The notes: generated from the letters alone by a model not told the origin. A stretch of 64,000 nt of DNA from Bacillus sp. FJAT-27916 (GCF_001183965.1 NZ_LFZV01000001.1:2123871-2187870), one strand, 5' to 3'; positions 33,937 through 43,060 are shown, counted from the first letter of the stretch. Numbers and translations: made by a program.

Positions 33937-34732
33937 TCATGCGTATGACTTCTCGATAAACTCATGAAGCAGGCTGTTAAAATGGGCACGCTCCTCCCAG
34001 AATCCCCCGTGTCCGCTGTAGTAAAGTGGTGCGAGCGTTGAATGAGGGATGGAGCGTTCCATTTCCTCAGCTTGAGCAAATGGAATGACCTTATCGTGAA
34101 CCCCATGAATGATTAGTGTCGGTACCTGGATGGCTGTTAAATCCTCATAAAGTGTCTCATCCCTCAGCATTCGGATGACTGCCGCCGTTGACCATCCGGC
34201 TGCCTCAAGTCCTAATTGAAGGGAACCATTCCGCAAATGGCTGCGTGATAGATTGATAGAAAAAGCTTTCCATTACCTCTCGCATCATTTTTGGCCGATC
34301 ATTCAAAGCAGAAGTCAGGAAGCTATGGGCTGTTTCAGCCGTAAACCCAACAGGTGCCGCCGCATCGACCAGCACGACCTTTGACACACCATACCCATGA
34401 TGCCTCGCCATATAGCGAATGGCGATTGCCCCGCCAGTTGAATGGCCGAGCAAGATGACATTCTCTAAGCCTAGCGCCACCACCACGGCCCGAATATCAT
34501 CCGCCAATCGGGAGAAATGATACCCGTGTACAGGTTTGTCCGACTGTCCAAATCCCCGCCAATCAATCCCAATGCAGCGATAGCCCAATGCAGGGAGGAT
34601 CGTAAACTGGTATTCAAACTGCTTATGGCTCAATGGCCAGCCATGCAGAAACACAATCGTCCGGTTTCCACTTGGATTTAAATCCTCCACATATAAATTG
34701 ACATCTCTTTCTACCGTCACATAGTACCCCAT
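33937..34732 (-). pseudogene. Alpha/beta hydrolase, split by a one-base frameshift
   Basis: The first 174 residues (from ATG 34732) contain the HGWPLS oxyanion region, the GIDWRGFGQSDKP strand and the nucleophile elbow GHSTGG (catalytic Ser), ending in FYQSITQPFAEWF. One extra G in the GGG run at 34221-34223 shifts the frame. Removing it continues LQLGLEAAGWSTAAV, then the Asp motif GVHDKVIPFA and the catalytic His in SGHGGFWEE. All three catalytic residues are present on the two pieces. It would be an intact ~265-aa esterase or haloperoxidase-type hydrolase if the base is an error or phase variant. Confidence 0.85.
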
Positions 34733-34817
34733 ACCCACTCCCCCATCTGAATGTCTCTTAGGAATACCCTATTCCGGATGGCAGGGATCCATGTAAAGAA
34801 ATCGAAGAAAGTCGCAA

Positions 34818-35279
34818 TTAAGTATCTTTATCGTGTTGAGGCACGGTCCATTCATATTGGATATCCGGTAAATTTTCTTCATTCTCACAACCTCCTCCTA
34901 TCACCTCAAATCCATTCCGTTCATAGAACCGCCTCGCCTTTTCATTCACTTCAAATGTCGATAAGGTAAGTCGTCCAGAGCATAGCACCTTCGCTTTTTC
35001 AAGCAAGGACTGTCCAATTCCCATCCCTTGATAATCAACATGAATATAGAGCTGATTCACCTCGCGTTCATTATAGGCAATCATGCCAGCTACTTTCCCA
35101 TCAACTATAGCCAATTCAATGTGAAAGCGATCGGCTAGAATATGATTCAAGAAATAAAGATGACTATCAAGATCATGAATCTCCTTCTGGCCTATGGCCC
35201 GTTCCTTACTTTCCCGCCACATTCTGATTGTCTCTTGTGCATATTGGGGCTGATACGGAATAACCAACCAATTCCTCAA
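34818..35279 (-). CDS. GNAT-family N-acetyltransferase
   Basis: The 153-residue protein starts at TTG, 9 nt after AAGGAG. It shows the acetyl-CoA-binding motif A (VDYQGMGIGQSLLEKAK) and the motif B segment VNEKARRFYERNGFEV. The tail GGCENEENLPDIQYEW is typical of the PA4866/YjaB-like group. The acceptor substrate is unknown. Single-gene unit. Confidence 0.85.
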   Translation of the reverse strand: MRNWLVIPYQPQYAQETIRMWRESKERAIGQKEIHDLDSHLYFLNHILADRFHIELAIVDGKVAGMIAYNEREVNQLYIHVDYQGMGIGQSLLEKAKVLCSGRLTLSTFEVNEKARRFYERNGFEVIGGGCENEENLPDIQYEWTVPQHDKDT

Positions 35280-35437
35280 GCTCTATCTTCTCCTTCTTTT
35301 TATTTGTTCATGGAAAATCGAATACTCGTTAACTTATAAATAGCGTGAATCCTTCACAAGCAGGAGGTTTTAGACATAATAAAGCGAATAATTAATAGGA
35401 TGGAATGACGACAGTATAGCTGAAAGGAGGTTAATCA

Positions 35438-35752
35438 TTGGAGGTTCAAACAACGCTGCCGAAGAAGAAGTATGGCGTCCTTAGTTATCTATCTATTATC
35501 ATTGGAATCCTTTGCTTCTTGTTCGTCTTTATCCCTCAGACAAGAATAGCGAACATCGGAAATGCGGCCGGGGATTATATAACCATGCTGCTAACAGGTG
35601 CAGGCATTGTTTTATCCATAATAGGTTTGATGAAGAAAACGGAGAAAAAGGCCATCCTCATTCTTTCCTTACTTCTCTCGTTATCTCTCATACTATTCTG
35701 GATCATAACGATTCTTTTATTGTTTACCGGCCAAATCGAGTTTGCCCCTTAA
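35438..35752 (+). CDS. Small integral membrane protein
   Basis: The 104-residue product starts at TTG after AAAGGAGGTTAATCA. It has three or four membrane helices (residues ~14-32, ~42-63, ~70-97), a basic loop between the second and third (KKTEKKA), and almost no loops otherwise. It resembles DUF4190-like small membrane proteins in layout. No function can be assigned. Confidence 0.65.
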   Translation: MEVQTTLPKKKYGVLSYLSIIIGILCFLFVFIPQTRIANIGNAAGDYITMLLTGAGIVLSIIGLMKKTEKKAILILSLLLSLSLILFWIITILLLFTGQIEFAP

Positions 35753-35866
35753 AACATCGATTCCTGTCATGAACATGAAGGATTTATGATCAGTCAATCG
35801 ATGAAAAATCCACAATAGGATTCATCCAGAAAATCAGCCAATAAGCTCATTTCAAGGAGGGATTTT

Positions 35867-36367
35867 GTGAAAAGAATAGGGACAATGATAATTGTTTCGT
35901 TCAGTGTTCTTCTTTTGGTTGTCGGATGTTCAAGTGATAAAACGGTTGAGAGTAAGACTGTCTTACCGGATGATATGCCCGATTATGTCCAAGAAAGCGA
36001 TCTGGAACAAATCAATTGGGAAAGAAAAGCGGGTGAATTTGGCGACAAAGGGATCATTGGAAACGAAAATAAATCTGGTGTCATTGGAGCTGATATGCCA
36101 AGCTTAGATGGCCAAAAGTGGATGTGGCATCTATGGGGAAATGAACAGGCAAATACCAGCCTGACTGTTGTTGGTTATCATAAAGAATCCAAAACGGTGC
36201 ACAAGATTTTAAAGGATGGCTGGACTATCAATCTTGGCGGGCCCAATAATGGAGCCGATGCTCATACACCTTCTATGGTGAAAATACCAAAAGCAGGAGA
36301 ATGGGCCATTCTGCTGTATGTAGACGAAGAATTATTTGATACATTAGTCTATGAAAAAAACAGTTAA
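35867..36367 (+). CDS. Putative lipoprotein (DUF4871-like)
   Basis: The 166-residue protein starts at GTG after AAGGAGGGATTTT. Residues 1-21 form a lipoprotein signal with lipobox LVVGC (Cys21). The mature domain is beta-rich, with GQKWMWHLWGNEQ and PKAGEWAILLYVDEELFD, resembling the DUF4871 fold of Bacillus surface proteins. Function unknown. Its own terminator follows. Confidence 0.7.
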   Translation: MKRIGTMIIVSFSVLLLVVGCSSDKTVESKTVLPDDMPDYVQESDLEQINWERKAGEFGDKGIIGNENKSGVIGADMPSLDGQKWMWHLWGNEQANTSLTVVGYHKESKTVHKILKDGWTINLGGPNNGADAHTPSMVKIPKAGEWAILLYVDEELFDTLVYEKNS

Positions 36368-36403
36368 ATCAGTCCAGTGAACAAAGAGGCATAGGGAATA
36401 AAA

Positions 36404-36437
36404 ACAAAGCCGCTCCTATTTGTGAAGCGGCTTTTGC
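36404..36437 (+). terminator. Terminator of the DUF4871-like gene
   Basis: AAAGCCGCT and AGCGGCTTTT pair around a 10-nt loop; the GNAT gene convergent to it may share the hairpin. Confidence 0.75.
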
Positions 36438-36475
36438 TTATTGACAAACGATGTGAAAACCGGTCCGGCTTCTCT

Positions 36476-37030
36476 TTATTTCTTCTTCCATTCTTCTCGA
36501 AGAATCCCCATCACGATTAAATCATGATAGTCGCCAAAACGAAAGATTTCCTGCCTCAACACACCCTCATGCTGAAAACCGCATTTCTCGTAGGAGCGAA
36601 TGGCTCTTTGATTAAAGCTGAAGACACTTAACTTTACTTTATTGATACGAAGATAATGAAAAATGAAATCAAGCAGGGCATTCATGGCATCTGTTCCAAG
36701 ACCTTTTCCTTGATGTGGAGAGCCAATGGAAATCCCCACATGACATGTGCCATTCACCCAATTGATGGCGTAGATGGAGATTGTGCCGATAAAAGCTTGG
36801 TCATTCATCCGCTCAATGGCAAATAGATACTCTTCCTTGTCAGCGCTGATTCCATTCAGGAATTGATCATGATCATCATCTGTCGGAGGAAATGGGATAG
36901 CATCATTCATGAATAATCTATTTTCCATATTGCTTTCCATTTCAATAAATGCCTCACGATCGTCCTTTTCCATCCTGCGAAGGGTGACGAAACTCCCTTT
37001 AAGCCATTTCTCGTTAAATGGTTCAATCAA
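36476..37030 (-). CDS. RimJ/RimL-type GNAT acetyltransferase
   Basis: The 184-residue protein starts at TTG, 8 nt after GGGGG. It has a RimL layout: FVTLRRMEKDD, the acetyl-CoA loop GSPHQGKGLGTDAMNALLDF, and the YEKCGFQHEGVLRQEIFRFG motif typical of ribosomal-protein or SpeG-like acetyltransferases. The substrate is unknown. The ribosome binding site lies in a stem-loop (see the regulatory feature at 37040). Confidence 0.88.
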   Translation of the reverse strand: MIEPFNEKWLKGSFVTLRRMEKDDREAFIEMESNMENRLFMNDAIPFPPTDDDHDQFLNGISADKEEYLFAIERMNDQAFIGTISIYAINWVNGTCHVGISIGSPHQGKGLGTDAMNALLDFIFHYLRINKVKLSVFSFNQRAIRSYEKCGFQHEGVLRQEIFRFGDYHDLIVMGILREEWKKK

Positions 37031-37039
37031 TTTTTAATC

Positions 37040-37062
37040 CCCCTAAAATAATTATTTAGGGG
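37040..37062 (-). promoter_or_regulatory. Hairpin that sequesters the ribosome binding site of the RimL-like gene
   Basis: On the minus strand CCCCTAAATAAT pairs with ATTATTTTAGGGG in a nearly perfect 11-bp stem. The 3' arm contains the GGGGG Shine-Dalgarno sequence of the TTG start 8 nt downstream. It could act as a translational switch, or be the remains of a terminator. The strand lacks a T-tail. Confidence 0.45.
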
Positions 37063-37332
37063 TCAGCAAGCAATAAAGATCTAGCAGCTTCCCCCTATAT
37101 ACATGCCTTAAACAGGTGTGAGTGAAGGTCAGCAGCAATGATCGATAACATAGGCGCATCTCCTTTTCAACAATTTAGTTAATTTTACCATATTTCGGTC
37201 AATTTAGGGTTAAAGGATAAAATTCATCATTAGCTGTTTTTCATTTATAATGGATACATAGGAGGACGAACACCCAATCGCACACGATTTACACTTAATA
37301 TTGCGTTTATTCTATGATGGCGGTGATTAGAA
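37063..37332. other. Divergent intergenic region
   Basis: About 270 bp between the RimL-like and Nudix genes. No dyad or reading frame of note. A promoter for the Nudix gene probably lies near 37220-37260, where TTTATAATGG contains a TATAAT. Confidence 0.35.
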
Positions 37333-37950
37333 ATGGATTCGAATTGGCTGGATTGGGCCAAACAGCTTCAATCGATTGCACAGGCTGGCTTGACCTACTC
37401 AAAGGATGTTTATGATATGGAACGGTTTGAACAGATCAGGGAAATTAGCATTGAAATGATGTCTACCTATACTGAAATGGATACACCCATCATCAGAGAA
37501 TTATTTGCCAATGAGACTGGCTATGCAACGCCTAAAGTCGACATAAGAGCGGTCGTTTTTAAAGATAATCGCATTTTAATGGTGAAGGAAAATACGGATG
37601 ACTGCTGGGCATTACCTGGCGGATGGGCTGATATTGGATTAACACCGAGGGAAGTTGCGGTTAAAGAGGTTAAAGAGGAATCGGGATTTGAGGTGAAACC
37701 CGTCAAGCTGTTAGGTGTATTAGATAAGAAGTGCCATCCTCATCCCCCTTCTCCTTATCATGTGTACAAACTATTTATTCAATGTGAAATCATTGGCGGC
37801 AAGCCAACAGAGGGCATAGAAACAAGTGCCATTGATTTCTTCCCGGAAGATGAGCTGCCCGCATTATCAATTGCTCGGAATACAAGATCTCAAATAGAGA
37901 TGGCCTTTAGAAGCCTTAAGAATCCTGAAGAACCGGTGCAATGGGATTAA
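37333..37950 (+). CDS. Nudix hydrolase with N-terminal helical domain (YjhB-like)
   Basis: The 205-residue protein has an N-terminal helical domain (residues ~1-60, WLDWAKQLQSIAQAGLTYSK), as in Bacillus YjhB-type ADP-sugar pyrophosphatases. The Nudix domain has GGWADIGLTPREVAVKEVKEESG (~97-119). The Nudix Arg of REUxEE is replaced by Lys (KEVKEESG), seen in some active members. Acts on a nucleoside diphosphate derivative, exact substrate unknown. The start follows GGCGGTGATTAGAA. Confidence 0.88.
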   Translation: MDSNWLDWAKQLQSIAQAGLTYSKDVYDMERFEQIREISIEMMSTYTEMDTPIIRELFANETGYATPKVDIRAVVFKDNRILMVKENTDDCWALPGGWADIGLTPREVAVKEVKEESGFEVKPVKLLGVLDKKCHPHPPSPYHVYKLFIQCEIIGGKPTEGIETSAIDFFPEDELPALSIARNTRSQIEMAFRSLKNPEEPVQWD

Positions 37951-37972
37951 GAATCCATGCACCGGTTTTCCT
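37931..37972 (+). terminator. Terminator overlapping the 3' end of the Nudix gene
   Basis: AACCGGTGCA and TGCACCGGTT, with an inner GGATT/AATCC stem, form a long hairpin followed by TTCC. It includes the stop codon. Confidence 0.75.
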
Positions 37973-37992
37973 TCATGCTAGACAGCTGCCTG

Positions 37993-38373
37993 CTAATCCC
38001 CGAAAGGCAAATATGGTTTTTCATCTTGATAAATTGAATAGGTTTCACCTATGTTTTCCATTTGTGTACATGGTTCATTATGGCAAGAAAAAAGATAGGT
38101 TTGCTTATCGGTACGGACACTTATCATGAAATAGTATGGAAAGACTCCACCTTTGTTTTTATCCATACTCGTATCCACTGCCACAATATTCTCTTGCTCC
38201 GCTATTTTTTGATAATCTTCACTTTCAATCGTTTTTTGTACCATTTCGCTTAAAATAATCTTCTCTTCTCCATTCGGTTCATACCATTGGTCAATGAGCA
38301 GCCACTTCGCCAGCAGATACATATTTATCCCTAGGCTGACAATCAATAAAATGATGACAAACTTATTTTTCAC
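37993..38373 (-). CDS. Hypothetical secreted or membrane-anchored protein
   Basis: The 126-residue protein has an N-terminal membrane segment (residues 4-27) and an extracytoplasmic domain. The latter contains two Cys (FSCHNEPCTQM), which could form a disulfide. GGVFPYYFMISVRTDKQTYL is a beta-rich core. No family is recognised. The start is an ATG or GTG near AAAGTATAGTG with a weak ribosome binding site. Confidence 0.6.
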   Translation of the reverse strand: MKNKFVIILLIVSLGINMYLLAKWLLIDQWYEPNGEEKIILSEMVQKTIESEDYQKIAEQENIVAVDTSMDKNKGGVFPYYFMISVRTDKQTYLFSCHNEPCTQMENIGETYSIYQDEKPYLPFGD

Positions 38374-38423
38374 TATACTTTCGTCCTATTAATAGTATCT
38401 GGTTTCTTTTTTACAGAATCTTG

Positions 38424-38939
38424 CTAATTGAACATCGGTTGATTGATGGTAACGTACGCAATTTGTTTTGCTCCATTTTTCTGAAATTCCTTGTAAACAT
38501 GCATTCCCATCTTCTCTGCTACCCTTCGTGACGGAAGATTTGTTAATGCGGCATATACATATACTTTCGGGTAGCCGACAACAGAAAAAGCATACTTTAT
38601 ACAGGCATTAGCTGCTTCAGTGGCATAGCCTTTATTACAGAATTCCTTCATGATATGAAAGCCAATCTCAGGCACTGTTTCGTTCTCAATCGTTTGCATC
38701 GTGATTCCACAGTCCCCAATAAATCGTTCATCCTCTTTTCTGATAACTGCCCATAAACCATGCCCATATTTGATGTAGTTTTCCCGATTCCATTGAATCC
38801 ACTGCTCCACTTTTTCCTTGCTGAATGGCGCTGGATAATATTTCATAGACTCTGGGTCAGATAGTACCTTCGACAAATCATGTGTATCTTCTATTGTTAA
38901 TTCTCTTAAATATAATCTCTCGGTTTCGATAATCTTCAA
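38424..38939 (-). CDS. RimJ/RimL-type GNAT acetyltransferase
   Basis: The TTG at 38939 lies 9 nt after GAGGTG and gives the family start MKIIETERLYLRELTIED (171 residues). The acetyl-CoA motif is EFCNKGYATEAANACIKYAF, and the YAALTNLPSRRVAEKMGMHV motif is also present. Two in-frame upstream codons (GTG, TTG) overlap the ribosome binding site. The substrate is unknown. Confidence 0.85.
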   Translation of the reverse strand: MKIIETERLYLRELTIEDTHDLSKVLSDPESMKYYPAPFSKEKVEQWIQWNRENYIKYGHGLWAVIRKEDERFIGDCGITMQTIENETVPEIGFHIMKEFCNKGYATEAANACIKYAFSVVGYPKVYVYAALTNLPSRRVAEKMGMHVYKEFQKNGAKQIAYVTINQPMFN

Positions 38940-38963
38940 GCTCAACACCTCTGCAGATAGGCT

Positions 38964-39386
38964 TCAATCTAGTCTTTTGATGAAAAAATACTGCTGATGC
39001 TCTTTCGTTGGAAACTCTTCAATGACACCTATCACTTCATAGCCATGCTTTTGATAGAAGTCAGGCGCTTGGAAGCTGAATGTATCCAGTTGAATAAGTT
39101 TGCAATGATTTTCCCGTGCAAAGTTCTCCATGCTATCCAGCAATTCTTTCCCGTATCCTTTTCCCCTGATCGATTCATCCACCCATAAGAAATCAATATG
39201 CAGTCGGTACCAAACCATGTCTCCCGTTATACCGCCAACTATTTTTCCGCTTTCATCTCGAAGGATAAAATGGATCGTATTCACCGCTTGTTTAATCTCA
39301 TCAGGAAGCTTTGATAGATTATATTCGATTAGTTTCTTACGGATAAAATCACGATTCTCCTGCTTCCATTCCTGGGTAATTTCCAT
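38964..39386 (-). CDS. GNAT-family N-acetyltransferase
   Basis: The ATG at 39386 follows ACCGGAGGTGACAGG and gives 140 residues. Motifs A and B are seen in LWVDESIRGKGYGKELLDSM and FQAPDFYQKHGYEVIGVIEE. The 24-nt spacing to the next GNAT gene suggests the two are co-transcribed. A longer frame upstream overlaps the DUF4240 gene and has no ribosome binding site. Confidence 0.87.
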   Translation of the reverse strand: MEITQEWKQENRDFIRKKLIEYNLSKLPDEIKQAVNTIHFILRDESGKIVGGITGDMVWYRLHIDFLWVDESIRGKGYGKELLDSMENFARENHCKLIQLDTFSFQAPDFYQKHGYEVIGVIEEFPTKEHQQYFFIKRLD

Positions 39387-39430
39387 CCTGTCACCTCCGG
39401 TATGTATGCGGATATCTCCTAAACTGACGG

Positions 39431-39994
39431 TTATTCCTGCGGCAGCGGATCCTCGCCAAATCGTTCCCATAGAGCCGGGAATAACTCTTCCAAATCTTCT
39501 TCTTCCCAATCAAATTCTATTTCAGGTATAGGATTGACTCCCTTTTCTTCTAGTGCCTGAAGATACTCATCATGTACCTCATCATCCCAATCATCGTCAC
39601 CTGTTTTAATCAGGAAATAAGCATTCAGGCCAAGAGAAATCAATTCTTCATTTTGAGGAAATCCTTCTTCATCAAGATGATCATCATCGATGTATTCAGC
39701 TAGAAATTCAGGGTCTTCCATTACTTTATGAAAGATTTCTTCCCCCTGCCCGATTAACCAACCACGGAAATAATCAAAGGCATCATCCGAGCAGCCGCCC
39801 ATTAAGACAAACGCCGCACCCCATAGGCGGGATGTATAGCTCATATTCATGAACTGCTGCAGGATAGCCTCGAAATCGACTATTTCCTCTATGCCCCTTT
39901 CCATCAGCAGCTCGGATAACCACTCAGCTTGTTCCTCTTGTTCACCCTGTTCCTTCGCCTCTTCTATTAACCGCCAAAATTCTTTCTCTTCCAT
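39431..39994 (-). CDS. DUF4240 protein
   Basis: The 187-residue acidic cytoplasmic protein begins MEEKEFWRLIEEAKEQGEQE, the DUF4240 start. It carries the conserved SYTSRLWGAAFVLMGGCSDDAF and FDYFRGWLIGQGEEIFHKV segments. The family often lies beside immunity or toxin-linked genes, but no toxin partner is visible here. Function unknown. It probably leads the operon with the two GNAT genes downstream. Confidence 0.85.
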   Translation of the reverse strand: MEEKEFWRLIEEAKEQGEQEEQAEWLSELLMERGIEEIVDFEAILQQFMNMSYTSRLWGAAFVLMGGCSDDAFDYFRGWLIGQGEEIFHKVMEDPEFLAEYIDDDHLDEEGFPQNEELISLGLNAYFLIKTGDDDWDDEVHDEYLQALEEKGVNPIPEIEFDWEEEDLEELFPALWERFGEDPLPQE

Positions 39995-40074
39995 CCTATT
40001 TCCCCCTTGATTATTCTTTATAGCTAGTTAATTCGACATTATGCTCCTACCTCCCTCCTTTTACCCCATTCTAT

Positions 40075-40410
40075 TTACAGTTTTAATTCTTCCGATTCAA
40101 GAACAAGTGCTGTCAAACCGCTATCACTTCCACTTGTATGACCTTCCCATTTCCTCCAAATGACACCCTCACCGCTTCTCACATTCACCCTTTTTTGATT
40201 TTCTCCCTCAACCCAACCTTCTCCCTCCACCACAATGAATAACTGGGGTACCGGTGCCAGATGATAACCAACAACCCCACCTTGCTCTATATGGATAAAC
40301 CCTATGGTTATTGGAGCTTCGCTTTTCGTGATTTTTGTATAGAAGGCTTTCAACGAGTGAAAGTTTGTAATCTCCTTAGCCTTCGCTTTTCCGAAATCAA
40401 TGATTTCCAT
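40075..40410 (-). CDS. Cupin-domain protein
   Basis: The 111-residue protein begins MEIIDFGKAKAKEITNFHSL. A single cupin barrel is seen in GFIHIEQGGVVGYHLAPVPQLFIVVEGEGWVEG. Metal-ligand motif 1 is degenerate (GYHLAP, one His), and motif 2 is absent in the usual form; the WEGHTSG His may serve. Cupins of this type bind small metabolites. Single-gene unit divergent from the winged-helix regulator. The ATG follows CGAGGTGTAGAA. Confidence 0.75.
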   Translation of the reverse strand: MEIIDFGKAKAKEITNFHSLKAFYTKITKSEAPITIGFIHIEQGGVVGYHLAPVPQLFIVVEGEGWVEGENQKRVNVRSGEGVIWRKWEGHTSGSDSGLTALVLESEELKL

Positions 40411-40566
40411 TTCTACACCTCGCATTCAATATACACATTTTCTTCCATCCTTCATAAATAGATTCTACTAAAAATGCAATCAAATATTCTATCTTGATTG
40501 AAAATGCATTCCCATTTTTTGCTATAATGAACGTTGTACAAATATACCATCCTGAAGAGGTTAAAA

Positions 40567-41709
40567 ATGGATACAGTTAAATTTTCACCAAACGACTATA
40601 AAGTGAATTATCATTCCGAAGTGATCGTATTCTTACCGAAGGAATTTCAATTGTTTAAATTTTTATATCAGAACCCCTCTCGGATTTTTACAAGAGATGA
40701 ACTATTAGATGCTGTCTGGCCCTTAGAAACACCGATTGACAGAACAATTGATGATCATATATATAGGGTCAGAAAGAAAATCCAGCCTCTTACACCTGCT
40801 ATACTTATTGAAACGGTGCGGGGACAAGGATATCGCCTTGTAACCAAAAAGGAACCGGATAATCCCTTAATCCACGAAAAAGACATTACCTCACATTTTC
40901 TCAGTCTCTATCATAAGTATCATCTTTATGGTCAAGGGGATGCCTTAAAGCTTTTGGAAGATAATCAAACACTGCTTGGCTTTGAACTTGATTTACCCAG
41001 TCAGATGTATTTGCAGTTCATGAAGGGAAATTTCAGCTGGTTTCTTGAGAAAGAGAACATTCCTTTTTGGGAAAAATGCTATTACTATCTTCATATCTTT
41101 TCATTTGCGGAGCTGGATAAGCAGAAATGTCTCGATTACTTTTGTCGTGCCTTATCATCAAAAGCGCTTCCCGAACATCATAGGCTGGAGATCATACTGT
41201 TGAATCGCTTATCCTTTTTGATATTCACAAAACAAACAGATGAAGCCCTCCACCTTCTTATCCAATCCAAACAGGAAATTCATGAAAAAAGACTAGTTGG
41301 CTTTCTACCAATTCTCGCTCTTCTAGAAGGCTACCTTGTCCTTCTGCAGAAGGATAGTCGTTTGATGGAGGATACGATGATTGATATCAATAAAACCCTT
41401 TCCACATATCCGTATGCTAGGGAACAGGCAAGCTGCACTGTTCTACAAGGTATCTTCTGCTTTGTTAAGAATGATTTCGTCAATGGAGAAAAGTATGTGG
41501 ACAAAGGATTCCAACTGTCCCATAAGGCCAAATATATACCCGGTATACTAATCAATCTCCAAGTTATCCTTTTCTTTTTAGAAGAATTCAATCTATATGG
41601 CGGTTTATATACGCATTATCAGGAGATGCTGGCCAAGTATCACAGAGAATACAAATTACCTGATTTAAAGACGAAGATTGAATTCCAGCTAAAATCACAT
41701 TTTCAATAA
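40567..41709 (+). CDS. OmpR-type winged-helix regulator with a helical repeat C-terminus
   Basis: The 380-residue protein has an OmpR/PhoB DNA-binding domain at residues ~1-95 (FLPKEFQLFKFLYQNPSRIF and DRTIDDHIYRVRKKIQP) with no receiver domain. The rest is alpha-helical, with TPR-like hydrophobic periodicity. The layout resembles BTAD/SARP- or ToxR-like activators that sense a protein or ligand through TPRs. The ATG lies after GAAGAGG. It is followed 82 nt later by an MFS exporter gene, so it probably controls that exporter. A longer ATG start is in frame but lacks a ribosome binding site. Confidence 0.8.
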   Translation: MDTVKFSPNDYKVNYHSEVIVFLPKEFQLFKFLYQNPSRIFTRDELLDAVWPLETPIDRTIDDHIYRVRKKIQPLTPAILIETVRGQGYRLVTKKEPDNPLIHEKDITSHFLSLYHKYHLYGQGDALKLLEDNQTLLGFELDLPSQMYLQFMKGNFSWFLEKENIPFWEKCYYYLHIFSFAELDKQKCLDYFCRALSSKALPEHHRLEIILLNRLSFLIFTKQTDEALHLLIQSKQEIHEKRLVGFLPILALLEGYLVLLQKDSRLMEDTMIDINKTLSTYPYAREQASCTVLQGIFCFVKNDFVNGEKYVDKGFQLSHKAKYIPGILINLQVILFFLEEFNLYGGLYTHYQEMLAKYHREYKLPDLKTKIEFQLKSHFQ

Positions 41710-41791
41710 ACGATTCCTAAATTGGCCTCTGATATTCCTCTGACATTCCCTCGTTATGATGAAAGAAATAACATGACGTGGAGGGAAATCG

Positions 41792-43060
41792 ATGAACAAG
41801 CACGCATCAATATGGCATAACAGGAACTTTATGAAATTTTTTACGGCAAATGCTCTTGCCAATTTAGGGAATTGGTTTGATTACGTTGGGATGCTTATTT
41901 TATTCCGCTATTCCTGGAATGCAGACCCGCTCCTAATTGCTTTTATATCCATCTCCTATGCGATTCCAAGCATTCTGTTCGGACAATTTGCTGGTGTATT
42001 GGCCGATCGCATGGATAAACGGAAAATCTTAATCTATTCTGACTGGTTTCGGGCGCTGCTCACTTTATGTCTCGTTTTCGTCCCCTCTCCATTTATTGCT
42101 CTGCCAATTCTTTTGTTACGTAACACTGCAGGAGTCATTAGCTTGCCTGCCCAGCAAGGATTGATAAGAAATATTGTTGAAGATGAAGACATAATGAAGG
42201 CAATCACCATTAATGGAAGCCTATTTCAGCTGATGAAGGTAGTTGGACCACTTATAGGTGGTTCTATAGCTGGAATTTTCTCCCCCAAACTCTCCATCCT
42301 CATGAACGCCTTGTCCTTTACGATTTCTGGGATTATTCTCAGCCGGGTTCAAATAAAAGGACGCGATAATGATGAAGCGTCTGAGGTTACCGAACAGACT
42401 AGTTTTTTCTTATCGTGGAAGATGGGCTGGACGATTGTTATCAATAACCAAACTTTAAGAGCAAGCATCCTTTTTGGTATTTTTAGTACACTCACCATTC
42501 AAATGATTGATACACAAATCGTCACTTTATTTAGCACCGTGTTTCCTAACACCCCAGAAATTACGGGATGGGCAATTGCAGCTATCGGATTAGGTTCTCT
42601 CCTGGTTGTCATGCTTCTGCATGGATTAAGCCGCATCCGCAAGTATGGTTGGTTCTTTGGAACAGGCAGTCTTCTGATTGGGATTATGACAGGAGGTTAT
42701 GGCTATCTACAAGAGTACAACATGATATTTTTAGCGGTCATTCTTGCCTTAATCGGGGGAATAGGAAATGGAATGATTGTTACAGCCATCAATTTTCTTA
42801 TCCAGATTGAACCGCCTAAAGATGCTGTAGGCAGAGTCGCTGGTATTCTTGATTCTATTTTAAGCATCCTCTTTATTGCTGGCCCGCTCCTTGGTGGTCT
42901 TATGATTCATCATTTTGGCGTCCTGAATACCTTTCAAGCAATTGGCATTGGATTGTTTTGTATAGGGTTGTCCGGAATCCTTTTGCAAAACCTAATTTGG
43001 GAGCAAAGCGAACCGAAGTCGGAATATAGGAAAATAGTTAATCGAGATGAAAATGCTTGA
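41792..43060 (+). CDS. Major facilitator superfamily exporter (MFS_3/EntS-like)
   Basis: The 422-residue protein has 12 predicted membrane helices. MFS motif A is in loop 2-3 (GVLADRMDKRKILIYSDWFR), and the N-terminus NRNFMKFFTANALANLGNWF is typical of the MFS_3/MdtH-EntS group. Such proteins export drugs, macrolides or siderophores. The ATG follows TGGAGGGAAATCG. The gene pair with the winged-helix regulator suggests inducible efflux; the substrate is unknown. Confidence 0.9.
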   Translation: MNKHASIWHNRNFMKFFTANALANLGNWFDYVGMLILFRYSWNADPLLIAFISISYAIPSILFGQFAGVLADRMDKRKILIYSDWFRALLTLCLVFVPSPFIALPILLLRNTAGVISLPAQQGLIRNIVEDEDIMKAITINGSLFQLMKVVGPLIGGSIAGIFSPKLSILMNALSFTISGIILSRVQIKGRDNDEASEVTEQTSFFLSWKMGWTIVINNQTLRASILFGIFSTLTIQMIDTQIVTLFSTVFPNTPEITGWAIAAIGLGSLLVVMLLHGLSRIRKYGWFFGTGSLLIGIMTGGYGYLQEYNMIFLAVILALIGGIGNGMIVTAINFLIQIEPPKDAVGRVAGILDSILSILFIAGPLLGGLMIHHFGVLNTFQAIGIGLFCIGLSGILLQNLIWEQSEPKSEYRKIVNRDENA

